Numbered from the stretch's first letter, positions 47,520 to 62,100 are shown. The stretch: 64,000 nucleotides of DNA from Apus apus (GCF_020740795.1 NC_067282.1:131311132-131375131); one strand, 5' to 3'. The notes: a model not told the origin generated them from the letters alone. Program-made: numbers and translations.

Positions 47520-47645
47520 TCTTCCTTTGAGTCAGTTTTCAAGACCCAGTTGGGGAAAGCAACCTAGTCTGAATGAAGTGCTGACCTTGCTTTGAGCAGG
47601 TGGCTGGGCTCCATCTGGTCCTTCCAACCTGAAAATTCTGTCGTT
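47520..47645 (+). mobile_element. Decayed CR1 3' end
   Basis: About 125 bp that still follow the 3' end of a CR1 subfamily: 'ttttcaagacccagttggg', 'gcaacctagtctgaatgaag', 'tgctttgagcagg', then 'ccttccaacctgaa' and a worn tail attctgtcgtttcg. It is sense to the presumed host gene. It is more diverged than the copy at 175-503, so probably older or from another subfamily. The upstream boundary is uncertain and may reach further left. Confidence 0.7.
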
Positions 47646-48712
47646 TCGTTTCTTTTCTTTTTCTTTTTTAGATATGTTTTTACCACTCAAACACTATCAG
47701 TTGTAATGGGATTGCCTGGTGATGTTTCCAGTAAACCAGAGATGTAAATAAATCCTTGCTCTTAAGTGATTTTTTTTAAATAACATTTTTGCATACCTTA
47801 ATAGCACTGCTACTGGATATGCATAACATCTAGGACTTTATCTGCATCTCTTTTCTGTCTACTGCAGAATCTTTGTTTAAAGAGGTGGAATAGAACAAGT
47901 TGATGTGATGTTATCTAAATTCTAGGGTAAGTTCTCATCTTTCCAGAAGCTGAATTTTTATATAGGATCTAATGATTCTGTACTTGAATGCAACAGACAA
48001 ACTGTGCTTTAGGGAAACTTGTTCCAGATATATAATATAAAATCCCTGTGAATTATTTAGTGGGGAAAAAAACAAGGCTATAAGCATAGTGAACATTAGA
48101 GATTATAATGCAAACTGTATCAAGAAAAAAAGATATATTTCATTCAGGGCACTTCTAACAAAACTGGATTTATACATTCACCTGATGAGACCTATAATGA
48201 GGAATTAAAGATACAGACTTTTCTGTAAGGAAGGAGCAGTGAACTCTGCCTCTTGATTGGGGTGTGTGTGTGTGCTTAAGTAAGATGCATATGAAAAAAT
48301 ACATATGCCTAATAACAGATCTGTAATTTCAGGTCTGCTTGTTCACATCCTATTTCCTTCGTGAAAGGAATAGTAGAGTGGATTTTCTGTTGTGGAATTC
48401 AACGATGTTAACTGATATTCACAGAAACATCCCACTCCTGACCCAACATGATAAATCAAGCTTTAGCTAGAAGCTTTGAAGTGGCAGCAGAAGAACAGGT
48501 TTTTAATGAAGTTGAGGGAAATAATTGATTAATACTCTCTACTTCGCTGCGTGCTACATCACCAAGAGTTTTCTTTAATTAAATCCTTGATCAAACCATT
48601 CTACAGTCACTGTATTTGTTGAGGGAAAGGACATTCCCCATTGTTCCAAGTACTGATGTACAAATTTTATACAGTTGATAAAATATATGTTGAGTAGGTT
48701 GCTTGTTGTACC

Positions 48713-48726
48713 TTTGCCATGGAAAC
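48713..48726. promoter_or_regulatory. RFX X-box-like site
   Basis: TTTGCCATGGAAAC is one base from the RFX palindromic consensus (GTTGCCATGGNAAC type). RFX factors bind such sites in promoters and enhancers, including those of ciliary genes. Its intronic position suggests an enhancer, if it is functional at all. Called by motif only. Confidence 0.35.
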
Positions 48727-51700
48727 CGTATTTTCTTCCTTTCAATTAACTGTCTTTTTTGGGTTGTGGTTTTTTTTTTTTCGATAAACAGTGCTAGAAT
48801 ATGCTATCAAGAAGTAGGGGAAGTCTTCACTATTTTACTTATGGATAAATAATCCTGCAATAAGGCAAATAGTAGATGGAATAGAGGTAGAAGAAACTTG
48901 ACAGGAGTAAGAACACAAAGGAAGCTCACTAAGTGGTCATGTGCAAAAATACTCAACAACTACAGCATCAGTTCTTGGAAAGTTTGAAATGCCTGAGCAT
49001 CACAGCATACATTTAGTTACTTGTGTATAGGCACCTGAATTTTAAAATCTTGAGGTTCTTAATTAAACACTAGTAGGTTAGAAGTTAATGTAATAGAACT
49101 TACAGTTTATGTTGGGGGAGGTTTAAAGGGAAATCTCAGGATAGTGGCATATTCTGGCATCCTCTGCTGATTTAGTCATAACTGAGTTGGTAACTCAATA
49201 GTTACCAACCCTAACGATAACTTCTATTTTCTAAAGGAAGGTTAGACAGTGATTTGAAGTCAGTGTTGAGTCTCAGAGGCTTCTTGAGGAATTTTTGTTA
49301 TCAATCACTTCCTGATTTTGGTAAAAGGGGAAGAGTTGATTTAACTGCTTGTTAGCTTGTGCTGGAAGCTCATAGTTTAGCACCGTAGTTTGTTCACTGA
49401 AAAACAATGTATTATGAAGAAATGAAAAGTGACTAACTGTTGAATTTTGAGCATGGAACTCTTGAATATGCACACTTTATGCTGATTAATAAAGTGAGTG
49501 GCCTGATGCCAGTTGGGGTGGGCTGTGATGGAATGGAGCCACTGCTAAATACTTTTGCAAATACTTTTTGCAAATCTGTTATGGAAAGCTGGTGTGCAGT
49601 GAATGCAGGTTATTGTGTGCAGCACTGAGAGAAGAAGTAAATTACTCTGTATTAGTGCATAGCCAAATTTGATTCAGATTTTCTTGAAGACAGGTGGGAG
49701 TAGAAGAGTTAATTGTAGTAGGCCTTGTGTAGGTAGGGATGTGTAGTTGGAATACTTGCATTCAGGATTGAAATAAACATTGTAGTGCTTCTACCAGCCT
49801 TACAACAGTATGCAGGCTCATTGCCAGAACTGTTGTACAGACAGTTGTACCAGCTTTCCTAAGAAAGCCTTGGAGGTCAGTTAAGTGTCTGCCTGGGACC
49901 AGTAAGTCCTTATTGCTGAGTGTGTTGTGGAAGTAGGATGTACTAGATCTTGAAGAGCCTACTGTGGTAGTATCAGTTGCAAACCATAGTATTAATGATA
50001 CTGGAGACTATGAGCATGAAACACAGTGGTGGTATTGAAAAGGTTTTTTAGATGGCAAAAGGTGTTTAAAGATCTGGGAACTCCAAGCTTGTCAAATGCT
50101 TCTGTAGCATTGGCCATTTTTAGCCACTTGTGTTGGTAGTGTCTTGAAACAAATGGCGTTTTGATGATGTGCTTCTCTTAATTAGTTGATCCCTTTAAAA
50201 TGTTTGTTAAAAGTTCACTCTTCACACAACACCTATAAATCATGTTGTTGTTTGATGTACCTATAAATAACAGAGCATTTGTGTGCTTTTGTGCATCTTC
50301 CTGAATGGGGGGAAAAGAAGCTTCTATGCTTTCACAGCAACAATACTTTAAAAATACCTATAATTACAAATTGAGTGCTTTCTAACTGTTTTTACTTAAG
50401 AATGTTGCACTTCGTTTATAGCGACAACTTGCAGCATACTTTATTCTTGACAGTCTTCTAAAAAGGGCCTAGATTAAGGTCTCTAACCAACAGCTGTTGT
50501 TAAGTAAAGCCTTTTAAAGTTGTTCCCTTTTTATAATAATTGATTAAAGCATGTACTAGGTTCCTCTTGCTAGTTGGATACAGACTAGATACAAAAATGA
50601 ACAATATAACTTCCTTGTTGTGAAGGCTGAATATTATTTTAATGGGCTATTGTGGGCATGTAAATATTTGTTTTCTAGCCCCAAGACCCAAAGATTGACA
50701 TCTTACTTTACTAGGTCTGTCTGTCTAAATGTTACAGAACAGATGGTTAATTCAAAAACAAGAGTATTAAAGCTGAGTAGCTAAATCTGATCTCCTAAAA
50801 ATGAGGTTGCCAAAACAAGCTGCTGTATTTGATGTAGCTTCTGAATTGGTCTTTTATTTGATACAAAGGCAAACCTCCGAATAATGCCTAAATAGACAGA
50901 CTTTGGTCACTTTTTTTTTTTCAGCTTTTAATTTCTCTCAGAACCCAGAACTTGAAGAAGTTAGTTGCTTACATATTGTAGGGCTCCTGAAAGAGAAGGC
51001 TTATTTCAATTTTTTTTTCTAGGTTTATCGCTATGATCCTGGTTTTTCAAAGTAACAGATACAAATTGCAGCAGTGAAATAAGGCTGAGTCTCGATCTTA
51101 GCTTGCTGTTATTTGCTTTTTTTCTTCTATTTAGGTGGTCAGTGGAATGAGAAGAAAAAAGTAAGTTGTTAGAAGAAAGCATTATTTTGTTTACAGAGAA
51201 GTGCTTTCTCCTGTTGTCAACAAATAGGATAGTTAATTTCAGACAGATGTTATACAAGAGGAAACCTTTATATCCTCTAATCCGACCTGGATGCCAGAGA
51301 CCCATTATATCTGGGCATATATGTGTACTGATACAAAAGGGATTAAGGCATTTATTTTCTGTGTTCATTCTGTTGGGATTGTTTCTTAGGGACACCATTT
51401 CACCCTAACCTAATTGCTGCTTTCAAATGAAACAGATGAACAGACTGATGCTGTTTATTTCAACCCTTAGGAGTTTAAATACTTAGGATTCTTCTGTGAG
51501 ATGCTGGAAGTTATAGTCACTTTTAAGGAATCTTTGACCTTCACAATCCATTTTTCTATGATGAACTTGAATATTTGATCTTAAGAGTTCTGTAGCTGAC
51601 TTTTGGGGGATTATTTTTCACTTGTGTGATGCTGTAGGATCAGATATTGTACTTCTTAGGAATACTTCATCTCAAATTACAGCACATGACATAAAGGTAT

Positions 51701-53092
51701 CTTGATCATTGTAGAGAAGTTGGACAGAACAGTGAAGTTATTTGTGTATGCTTCCGTCTTGATAAATATCTTAAATTCAGGCTTCCAAATCTTTATTTGC
51801 TTTTGCTGGTTGATTTAATGTTTAACTTTGTGGATGAAGGGTGTCAGGCAAACAAGTGGAAGTGGGATCTTTCCATCTGTTGAAGTTACTGCAAGTTTTG
51901 CAGGTAAAATTGATCTTGCTGGGTAAAAATCTCAAATCTCAAATTTTGGTGGGGTAGCCCACTGCTTGCTGTACAGAGGAATTTGCTTTACTTGGTTGCA
52001 TTTTAAATGCACGTTGAAATCTTGTTTTCCATGGGGATTTTGGAGAGAGTTTACTTTGGTTCTTACTGAATTAGTCTTCTTGTAACTGGCCTCAAGAGTC
52101 TTATATTTCAGGGACTTTGGCAGCTCTGTGAAAGCTGTCGGTGATATCCTTTGGCTTTTGGAGGTGATAGTCTAGAGGGGAAGTTACTTGAAATACCATC
52201 TATTTCTCTGCTCATCTCTGTGATTAGGGCATAGGATTAGATGCTGATACCTCAAGTTCTTTTTCACAACTTGGAATGGCCCCTTCAAAAGTTCAGGAAA
52301 TAGAGAAACCTTGGCAAAGCTTGGATAAAGCATTACATTAGGGAAGAAACTGGCACAGGCACCAAAGTGTCTGGGAGCAGATGGAGAGTTGTCATCAGTT
52401 GCAAAATCAATGCAAATATTTCCAGAAAATTACTCTTCCTCTGCTCTTGCCAAACGCAAGGAACAGGAGCCATAAATACCATGGGTAAACTTTTTTAGCT
52501 GCCAGCGTGCATCCTGCAGTTGTAATCAACAAGCTGGAATTCCCCCTTGCAGTATTGGGCAGCAGCTGCTGCGGAAGTGTTGCGTTAGTGGGGATCAAAA
52601 GCAACTTCTCAGTTCTTGCCTAAAGACAATGGACTTTTACAGTTTTGTTGCTATGCTCTTCGTTTGGCCAGATGAACAATACGAAGGAGATTTTCACTGA
52701 TTGTTCCTTGTGGTTGTGTTGTATGGTAAGACTTTTCCTGTTTCAGTGTGCTTCAGAGTTGAGCTGTAAAGCAGTTGTATTACAATCACCTAACTCATAA
52801 CTGATCTATCTTCCCAAGTGCACAATTTTGGGATATTGTCACGTTTATAAAATGTATCTGGCTGCCTACTGTTAAATTGACTGCTATCGTGCATGGTTTA
52901 TAGGGGGTGGCTACCTCTGAATGAAAATGAGTAGCCACAAGGCAGAATTATTTACTAGATCACTGATGTATATGATGTCTGTCTCTTTTTAAACTCTTGT
53001 TTCCCAGGAGAATGAATGTTGGAGTAGACACACTCTTAAGATAGTGTTTGGTTTTAAATTCTGAAATCCCTGTTTGTACTGATCCTAATTCC

Positions 53093-53106
53093 ATTTCCAT
53101 GGAAAC
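53093..53106. promoter_or_regulatory. RFX X-box-like site
   Basis: ATTTCCATGGAAAC is a near-palindrome matching an X-box with TTTCC/GGAAA half sites. The following 60 bp (to about 53155) contain CpGs and little low-complexity sequence, unlike the neighbourhood, which could indicate a conserved element. Called by motif only. Confidence 0.35.
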
Positions 53107-56100
53107 TGGAAGTTCGGTACTCTCGCTTGTCAACTTCAGCGGCTGGCTGGCTTTGGGGAGATGAAATTTTCCCCTTATGCTAAGCCTTTCAAAATTGAGA
53201 GTTGTGTTGCTATGTTAGCACCATGTATTTTGTAGAGACTGAGAAATTTTAGCTAGTATTATTTCACACATTTAATTTCTTAGAGATGCTTAACTTTACT
53301 GCTTACAGATCAGATATTTAAATGTTCATAGCTCATGCCAGGTTATCTAATTGTTGATTTGTCACTTACTGTATAAGAACGTAGTTTCTTTCCTGTTGAG
53401 GATATTTTCTTTGTGATGGTGTCGTTTTACAGGTTATGAAGCAAGCCCAATTATTTTATTAGCTGGCTGTGCAGTAATGCAGGTGTCCTCCCTTGTGCTG
53501 CACCAGCTGTGGAATATGCAGCTGTGCATGCATGAGCTGCAGCAATAACTTACAGCTAAAGACATCATGAATCTGCACTCTAAGTGACCCTGGAGCTCAA
53601 CTGCACCACCTCATTATGAACATTAAGTTCTGATTGTTACACTTTTGCCAGCAAGATGAGCTCCCAGGCCTGTTTTGCATGGAGCTTATAATTGCAGAAA
53701 GGCTGTGCCAACCCCAGGGGTACACCTAGGTGAAGGCTTTTAACTTTCTGAAAGAAGCCCTGAAGGAATTGATGATGGTGCTCCCTGCTTCTAAGTGGAA
53801 TGAGGTTGTTGAGAAGATAATGGAGAATAGAAATAATGTACCACTAGCTTGTGTTCAGCACAGGAGTTGATAGAAGAAACTTGCAATCCTTTGGTAAATC
53901 TGTAAGTGTGCTCTCTTGTAAGAAGGTAACTTCTGTTCTTGAAACTTTAGCTAGTTAAGTGAAACATTTTTTTCCCCTAAAAACTTACTTGCTGTTCAAC
54001 TTGCTCTTAGGGCTGCTCTAGGGAGAATTATAATCACTGCAATTACTATTTGAAAGCAAGTACTCTGTATGGATTGGCACTTTTGTATTTCTGTAGCTTG
54101 TACTGTTCACTTTAATATACAAGAACAAGACACAGTAAACGTATATTGAGTGTATGGGGAAACAGTACTATGTTAGTGATTTGTAGCCAGAAATATGTTC
54201 ACTTACTTTCTTTGCTGTAGATTAGTAGTGCAAAACAGCAGTGTAGCCTGTGTGGGCTATTAACTCTATATGTTGGGGTCCTGTTTCTGCATGTAGAACA
54301 ACTTCACCAGAAACACTGATGCCAGTTTGGCTTTCAGCAGGTGTACTTGAACTCAAGTCCTCTTCTCTGTAGGTAGGTATTTGAGGCTTAAAATGTCATC
54401 ATATAGGCCATCAGTTAGGCCTGACAGGTGACCTTCTTCTGTGTAGATGATACACTCTGAGCACATCTGGCACGAAAGGTGTCGTGGATGTGTGAGCGTA
54501 AATAAGGTTGCACAAAGAATCCCTTTCAGTTTTTTGTGCAGTAATATAACAGTTTGCAAGAAAAACTCCTTTGGTAAGTAAATAGTACTAGTTCTAGAAT
54601 TAGAAAGTTAATGTTCAGCTTTGTAAGTAAGCTACAGCAAGGTGCCATTTTGATTTAAAAAAATTAATGAGGTTGTTCTGGAGCAGTGCCTGAGATATTA
54701 ACTTGGCAGAGATGTCTCCCAAACACTTAAGAAAACTTTTTTTTTGTGGTTATGAACTTTAGATCTAATTTTGTGCATTTTAGGGTTTCTTTTATCTGAC
54801 AGAAGTATCAGTTTGTTCTTGAGTATATTTTTTTCCTTTAATGATCATGAAATCAGCAAGTAGTATCAGGAATGAAAAGGGAGAAAAAATTGATTTATAC
54901 ATACCCTTCATGAGCTGAAGTTTTCTGGAGATCTGTCTCACTTCCTGAATTTCCTTTTTAATTCCAGGTTTCAGTGTGCTTTCTTTTTCAGGTGTAATAT
55001 AGAAGGTTTGTGTAAGGGGAGGTTGTCTTGGGAACATGCAACATGGCCTTGTTTGTCATCTCTTGAGGTAGGAGGTTCCAGGTTCATTCTAAAATATGGG
55101 GGGGCTGTTCCACCACTGTGATGGCTGGAATTCGATTAGAATTAGCCAATATAAAAACAGGAGCTTGTAGCAGAAAAATACATGAATTTTTCTTAGAACA
55201 TAGGTACAGGGTTGGGGGAGAGAGACAGAAATAACTGCAATTGAATAATTTTCTTGATACCTATAAAAACAATAGGTGTAGCAAATCTTGTTTTATTAAG
55301 AAGCTTGCCTTATGTTTGAAAGGTGTTGCCATAATGGTTATTTGGCAGTGGCTTTTGTTCTGTTCCAGCAATCAGTCTAAAAGCTAAAGACAAGTTTTAA
55401 GAACATACATGTACAAGGTAAACCTTTACTTGGAGAAAATACTCCCAAACTAGACTTCCTTGAAATGTTACTCCGAAGAGTTGCTTAACATACAAAAATC
55501 CTTTATTCATGCTATTGTTTCTTATCTTGCACATGAATTTAAATGGCTAAATAGAAAACCTCAAGTAAACTTAAGCACAACTTCTCTTTGTAGCAGTTGT
55601 TATTTGAAGGGCCAAGCCAGGATATCTGTGTGCTCAGTCAGGCAAGTATTCAGCTGCTGTTTATCTGAGTAATGAGGTTATTCAGCTGCTTGTTTCATCC
55701 CTCGTGTTCAGTTCTCCTATGATTAGTTGGATTCTCTCCACTTAGAAAAGTTACAGATTTAAAAGTAAAAAAAGTAATAATGTGGAAAAGGTAAGTGTTG
55801 TTGTGTCAAACCTTCTGTGATGGAAGTGTCGTAAGTGACCGATTCAAAATCTTGTGAGGTTTTGTTCCTCTCAAGTGAGAATAATCTTATGTTGTTCTCA
55901 CTGAAAATGGCTTTTGGTCCATGTTATACTGTGGTCTTGCAGTAAGAACATAAGAGGGGATGTTTACCAGAGATTCTCTTATTTATGCTTTGTTCAGTGC
56001 ATGTAGAAGCAGGGGAGCAACTTCAGAAATAAATAAGTGCTGAACTTTTTTCCTTCCTTCATGTAATATGTCTAGATATTAGACATAAACACAGTAATAT

Positions 56101-58383
56101 AAAAACATAATAAACAAGATAATCTGGTTTCTGGTGCTATTAGTCAGTTGTTGATACCTGTAAGTAACTGTCTCCTGTGCCCAGAATCTAAGAGCTAAGA
56201 TTCTCATTCACGTCATCCTTGGACATAATTTGGTTACCAACAGTCATGTTATTTACATTATACTACTTATTTTCAGAATGCTCAAGTAGTTATGTTGTAA
56301 CTAAATTACTGTGAACAGTGATCTGATCCATTATCTAGCATGTACTCAGTTCTGGTCAAGTGGCTTTTAATGGCATTAAGTAATAACCTCATTAGTACTA
56401 GGAATATACGTATTTTTTTCCCCAGAATCATAGTTTAAGAATCACAAGCTTAGAAAAAACTGGCAGCATCTCAGTCTGGTATTGTAACACTGCTGAATGC
56501 AAAGGAAAGTACTCAAGCTGCTCTAGGTTGTAAACATTTGGTCATTCTATTCGTAATCAGGGGCTGGTACTGTATTGTAACTAATTTTAGTTTGATTGAG
56601 GACTGCTTTCACTGTGCTATCAGTGAAAGCAGGCAAAAATTAAAATGCTCTTTCGTGCCTCTTGCATTTCTCTTGAACGCATGCAAATATTAGTAGTGGC
56701 AGATCTGCAGTTATATTTGCTTTCAGAAGATGATGATGAATTTTAACTCTCCTCGTGAAGAGATGAAAACTCCCTTTTGCTGAAGACAGTAGCACCAATT
56801 TATTCACACCTTAGTTTAAAAATAATTTTGTCTTGGTGACTTAGCTCTAAGTGTTCTGTTTCTAAGACTTATGTAGATCATAAACCATGGTATGAAAATA
56901 ACTTTTCAAGACCTTTCAGCTAATACATATAAGAAGCCAGTTCTGAAGTCCTTAAAATATTGGTTTGAGCATACTTCTTAAACAGCTTTTTCCCCTGCAC
57001 CTCTTTATGACAATGTACACTCCTGTGTGCATAGTTCCAGGTTTATTTTAGGCCATATGCATTTAATATGTCTGGTTAATAGAAACGACCTCTGTGCCCC
57101 AACTGATACTTCCTTTTGGTGCCTTGATAGTTATTCTGAGGTATTGTGTCCTATTTTGGCTTTAATATGAAACATTTTTAGAGCTTATTGTTGATGTCAA
57201 GTCACCGCTCAGTCTGTTCTTTTCCTTCACAGGCCATACAGATCTGGGGTTTTCCCTTGCATAACTGCATTGTAATCTTCCTTATGGGATGCTTCATATT
57301 TGCTTTCAAGTGATGCAGCAGACCAAGGGCCAATGTTGATTCTGTACTTTCAAGGGATGACTGATTTGCTGTGTATCTCTTGCAAGCACTGAGCTGGATG
57401 GCGTGTGGGTTACTTCTTTCTGCTGCAAATGGAAATAAAATATTTCCTTTTCCCCCTTCCTACAGCAGCAACTAAAGTAGGGTAAAGGATGATAAGCAGC
57501 CCTGTAATCAAACTTGAAAATTGCCTTGAGAATTACTTCACCGTGCTGTGCTCCTAATTTGTTGTTTATCCAGTGGGCTGTTTGGCTACAGAATACTGAC
57601 AGGTACACCTTCCATGGTTTTGAGACAGCCAAAAGAAGAATGACATACTGTACTTTGACATGCTGCCTGGCATTTTGCACATGGTTTAGGTTTAATGATT
57701 TGCTTTTAGTTTTGTTTTGCCTGCAACTGACTAACGTTTCCCAGAAGATATCCCAGAATAGAGTAGCTATGGAGAGGGTTGTGTGTGCTTGTTAAAGACA
57801 AGTTATTTGTATGGCTTTTAAGACTTGCATTGCTGTCTATGAGAGGCAACTCTGCAAGGTGAGAGTTTGCAGTTTCAGTAGTCATGGAGAGCTGTGCCCA
57901 AAGACTTTGGAGAGCTGAGGTGTATTTGATGACAAACACTTCAGTTACCTTCTCCACCTTGGTTGGTGTTGACCTCTCCAGTAAGAGACTAGCAGCACTT
58001 TCCTGTATCATCCAATTTCTGTGACCTTCTCCAGAACATCGCAAGGTTCTCAGTTTGTTTTTAGGTGAGGTTTTTGTAGGTATATATTATTACTGCCATT
58101 TTAAATGAGAATAGTGGTGGTCTATGTATATGAGGAACTTTGTGAACTCTGCATTCAGTCTAATTTTTGTGCTTCTTTTTGGATAAGAGACATTTCTTTT
58201 GAGGATACATTCCTTTATTTTGGTGAATGAACATTCAATTCTACATTATGCAGTGAAAGTAAATCTTTGCAAGTGGAAATGATGGTGAATCCCTTCAGAT
58301 TTTCATATGAGACTGCCATCTATGCCTTTATCATTAGCAAACCTGCTGCTGTGATCAAGAGCTTTTTTGGACTGTAATATGCT

Positions 58384-58400
58384 ACAATATTAAATATTGT
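58384..58400. repeat. Perfect short inverted repeat
   Basis: ACAATATT-A-AATATTGT is a perfect 8-bp inverted repeat around one base. It is AT-rich and could occur by chance. No stem-loop RNA is inferred. Confidence 0.5.
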
Positions 58401-59182
58401 GGAGTTTTTGTGTGTGCATAGTTGAAATGCAAATGTAATTTATATGTAGTAATACCCAATGACTGACGTGCGTTTATAGTCAAGTGGCAGCAGTCTTGCT
58501 TTTATTGCAGTAGTCAAATCATGTAAACCAATTTCAATTAATGTTGGGTAGGAAACAAGCTTGAAACAGTAACTTTTCAGTTGGATTGCTACCAGTTTGT
58601 TATGCTGGCAGTACTACTGCAAAAAGTAAGACACTTTTTATCTGTCAATGGCAAACTGCCGAGGTAATGCTAATTGTGATTATTTCAAAAACTTATTAAC
58701 AATTACATAACGTACTAACAATTCTTATTAACACCACAGCTTTGGTAGCTTGGGAAGCTTCACTCTAAAAATAGATGTGTTGGTTTTTTTGTTTGTTTCA
58801 AGAATCAAACATTAAGAATGTTGGCTTTGGTTTTGCAGGGGTCTTTTTGGTTTTGTTTGGGTTTTTGTGTGTGTGAGACTGTGATAATTTAGTGAAATGT
58901 GTCTTAACTGTATAATCTCTTTTTAAAAAATTATTACGAAGAGTTCTTTTGGAGGTCACTGAACCAATGTTTTCTTATCTTATTTCCATCCTGAAAATAC
59001 TGTATGTAACAAAGAAAGAATTGCATAATGATGCCTGGTCAATTTTATAAAATGTAATCATTGCTCTCATACAGCATATTATGTCCTATACAAAGTATGT
59101 GCTTTTCTACATCAAGTTAATCTTGAGGGCAAGAAGGATAAAAATTACTGGAATAGAGAAATAAGATTTATATTTTCAAATT

Positions 59183-59198
59183 AAAAAAAAAAAAAAAA
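59183..59198. repeat. A16 homopolymer
   Basis: Sixteen A followed by ccaacaag. No parent retroelement is recognised upstream. Confidence 0.8.
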
Positions 59199-62100
59199 CC
59201 AACAAGAAATGTCCTTTCTAAAGTGTATGTGAGAAAGTGAATAATAAGGGTATTAGGGCATATTAATGCTGGCAGGGTTTGATTTTTTTTCCTCTGCTAC
59301 ACATCAAATATAGATAATTCTTGTTGGTTTTAATCGTCATCACTATTAGACATAGCCTTAAAAGATCTGGCTCTGTCTTCTAAAGGTCTGGACTACATTT
59401 TCATTACTCTTCTGAATTTTTTTTTCTGTTCAAACAGAGTAGTAATGTCTCACTCTGCTGCTGGCTGGGTAGCTGCAAACAGCCCCTTTTGCCTTCCAGT
59501 GGAGAAGGCACAGCGAGTATGAGAACACATACAATGTGTGGGGAAGGTGGAGTGGCTGATGGATGTTGCTGAAGACCTAGATCTCAAAAACATCACATCT
59601 TGCTATCACTTAGAAAGTTGTTCCAGCTTGTATGCTGTAGCCAGGAGTGCACCATGCTGTCACTGGTGGTGCCTCTGGGCTCTCACATCTGCCTGGTGAA
59701 TACTTGAAGAAAAGCTAGTTTCTGCCCTCTGCAAATGCCACCAGCAGTGGGGTAAGGAAATACCTTAATTTCTGGAGTAGTATGCTCTTCACATGCTACA
59801 CAAAAATCTTTTCGGGGATTTTTTTTTTGTGTGCAGTGTTATAAAATTGTGTGTCAGGTATTAGATTTTTCTATCAATTCTAGCAGTATTTCTTGTGGTA
59901 AGGGAAGAGTTTCTCCTGAAAATGCTAAGAGGCTGTGTGACATGTGATTTCTGTGCAGCACAGGTTTGAGTGTGAGTGGTCTTGCACTGCTTTGTGTGTT
60001 GTTCTTTTCCCTCATTTCATTTCTGCATGCCTTCTGTGAAAGCTTCTAAAACCCTACTGAATGCTTTACTGACTATGTTTTGCTAGTACTTTCATGAAAA
60101 TGTTTAGCTTTGTGCTAATTGTATGACACATATAGAATTATTTGAAAACTTCTTACTTGGCCTTTTTATCTCTTCTAATTCTTGCAGTCATGCCTTCCTT
60201 ACAGGTCTGGACTAACACAAAGAACAATTAAGCTCCAATGTTCCCAAAAGAAATTTGGCAAAGGAGACTACTACTGGCCTAAATTGTTAGATTTTTTGGG
60301 AAACAAGTATGTCTTTTATGTAAAATTATACACTTTGGTTGCAAGTTAAAAGTCCTTCAGCCCAACAGTGTTACCCATGCTTTCTTTAGCACAGAGCATG
60401 CAATTAGCAAGTCAAGATTAGTAAATAGTGTTGCTACCCTTGTAGCTGGTTTGTAGAACTTCATTCAAAAAAAATTCTAATTAGCAATGGTTTCAGTTAA
60501 ACTCTGGTGTTGAAAATACAGAGAAGGCTTATCACAAGCAATACAGAATTACTTAGCTGTAGTCGATTGAGTAAAAGACATTTTTTGTGCTTCTGTCTGG
60601 AAAGAGAATGCTTAATCACTGCAGCCGAGTTTAATATTGTGTGCAGCTGATGAATTCTATTATAAAAAGAGCTATAGGTTGATACTTTTCTCGTTCTGAA
60701 TAAAATTTTTATTGCTATGGGTACATTTCTTTCTAACTGTATAGAGTGTCTGAACTCAGGCATTTTCCTCTGACTATAAACAGCAATAGCTAGTGAAGAT
60801 GGCTGAATATCTGTGTTAACTCAAAACAATTAAGATGTCATTAATGTGTTGAAGAGTGGCCCATTTTCAAGCTGTAAAGTGGTGTTTTCACTTAATATTT
60901 GGTTAATCTTAGAAACTGTAAATGTACTTCAAAGCTTTTGATAGTTTTAAACCATAGCCATGCTAAGGCAGATAAGTTAGTGCATTCTTAGCATAATCCT
61001 TAATATTAATAACTGAGTTGTAGCTGTGTTTCTTTCACAAAGCATTCATTTAAAGAGGAAGCAGTACAGATTTTCACTTGACTGGGCAACAAGAAACACA
61101 ATAGAAGAAAAGCAAATGCAGACCCTCTGGGGATATCTGTACTCTTCCTTTGCACTAGAAATGTAGGTACTGATATGGCCTTTCCATAAGGACATAATAT
61201 GTGAAATATTGCCTGCTTAAGGACATTATTGAGGCTCTTTTTGTACATTGCAACTCCCTGCTTGATTTGAGATGGATGCTATCAATGGGGTAATTACTGT
61301 TTTGTGCTGGTCTCTTAGGAGATACAATTGTCTGATGTCATTGTGGGAATTAGTATAAGGAAGAAATTAATGTAAAGACAAATTAATATTCAGTATGTGT
61401 TGAGTAAATATTAAAACTTTTGTGTGTGACTTTTTTGTTCGGCTCACAACTGCAGAAGATCAGAAACTAGAAATTGGGGGGGTATTTGTACAGCAAAATA
61501 TTGTGATCAAGTGATCTGTGTAATTGATGGAACAAACAGTGTGGAGGTGGAATAAAAGCACCTTCTGTGGTGTGTGGTGCACCAGTGACATAGGACAACT
61601 ACAGATTTTTTTGGAAATTGTGTCAATACTGCTCACTGCTCCTGATTGCTCTTGCAGTATTAGAAACTGCTTTAAGCTTGGAAGAAGTGAATTTGGATTA
61701 TGGGTAAAGGCCTACTGACAGTGAAAAAAAGAATCCCAAAAATGGTATTATAAGATGAGGGAGTAGAGGTGGTGAAGTGTCCTTCAACCAGATAAATTAT
61801 CTTCTTGGACTACAGGGGCAAAGTACCTTTCTTACTACGTTATCTCTGTAACATTTCAAAAGAGTCTTGAAACACTAAGGGCCGTGACACTAGTTACGAT
61901 AGTTCAGCAAATTAGTGTGCATCTGCTGAGCTCTAGTAACTTTGTGCAGATTCTTAACATGTTATCATTTAAGTTAAAATGTTTTAGTATAAACTTGTCT
62001 TTAAGCTAGTATATTTTATCTCCTACTTACAGAGGGCCAAGACTAACCACTAGCTCACTAATGTTGTGCCTCCTTAAGCTTGGTGTTTGTCTTGGTGCAT

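Noticed and set aside
56420..56460. agaatcatag...agaatcac, resembling a reverse CR1 tail
   Set aside because: The tail-like words are not followed by the expected CR1 3' UTR (tggaagggacctt). Too short to support a call.
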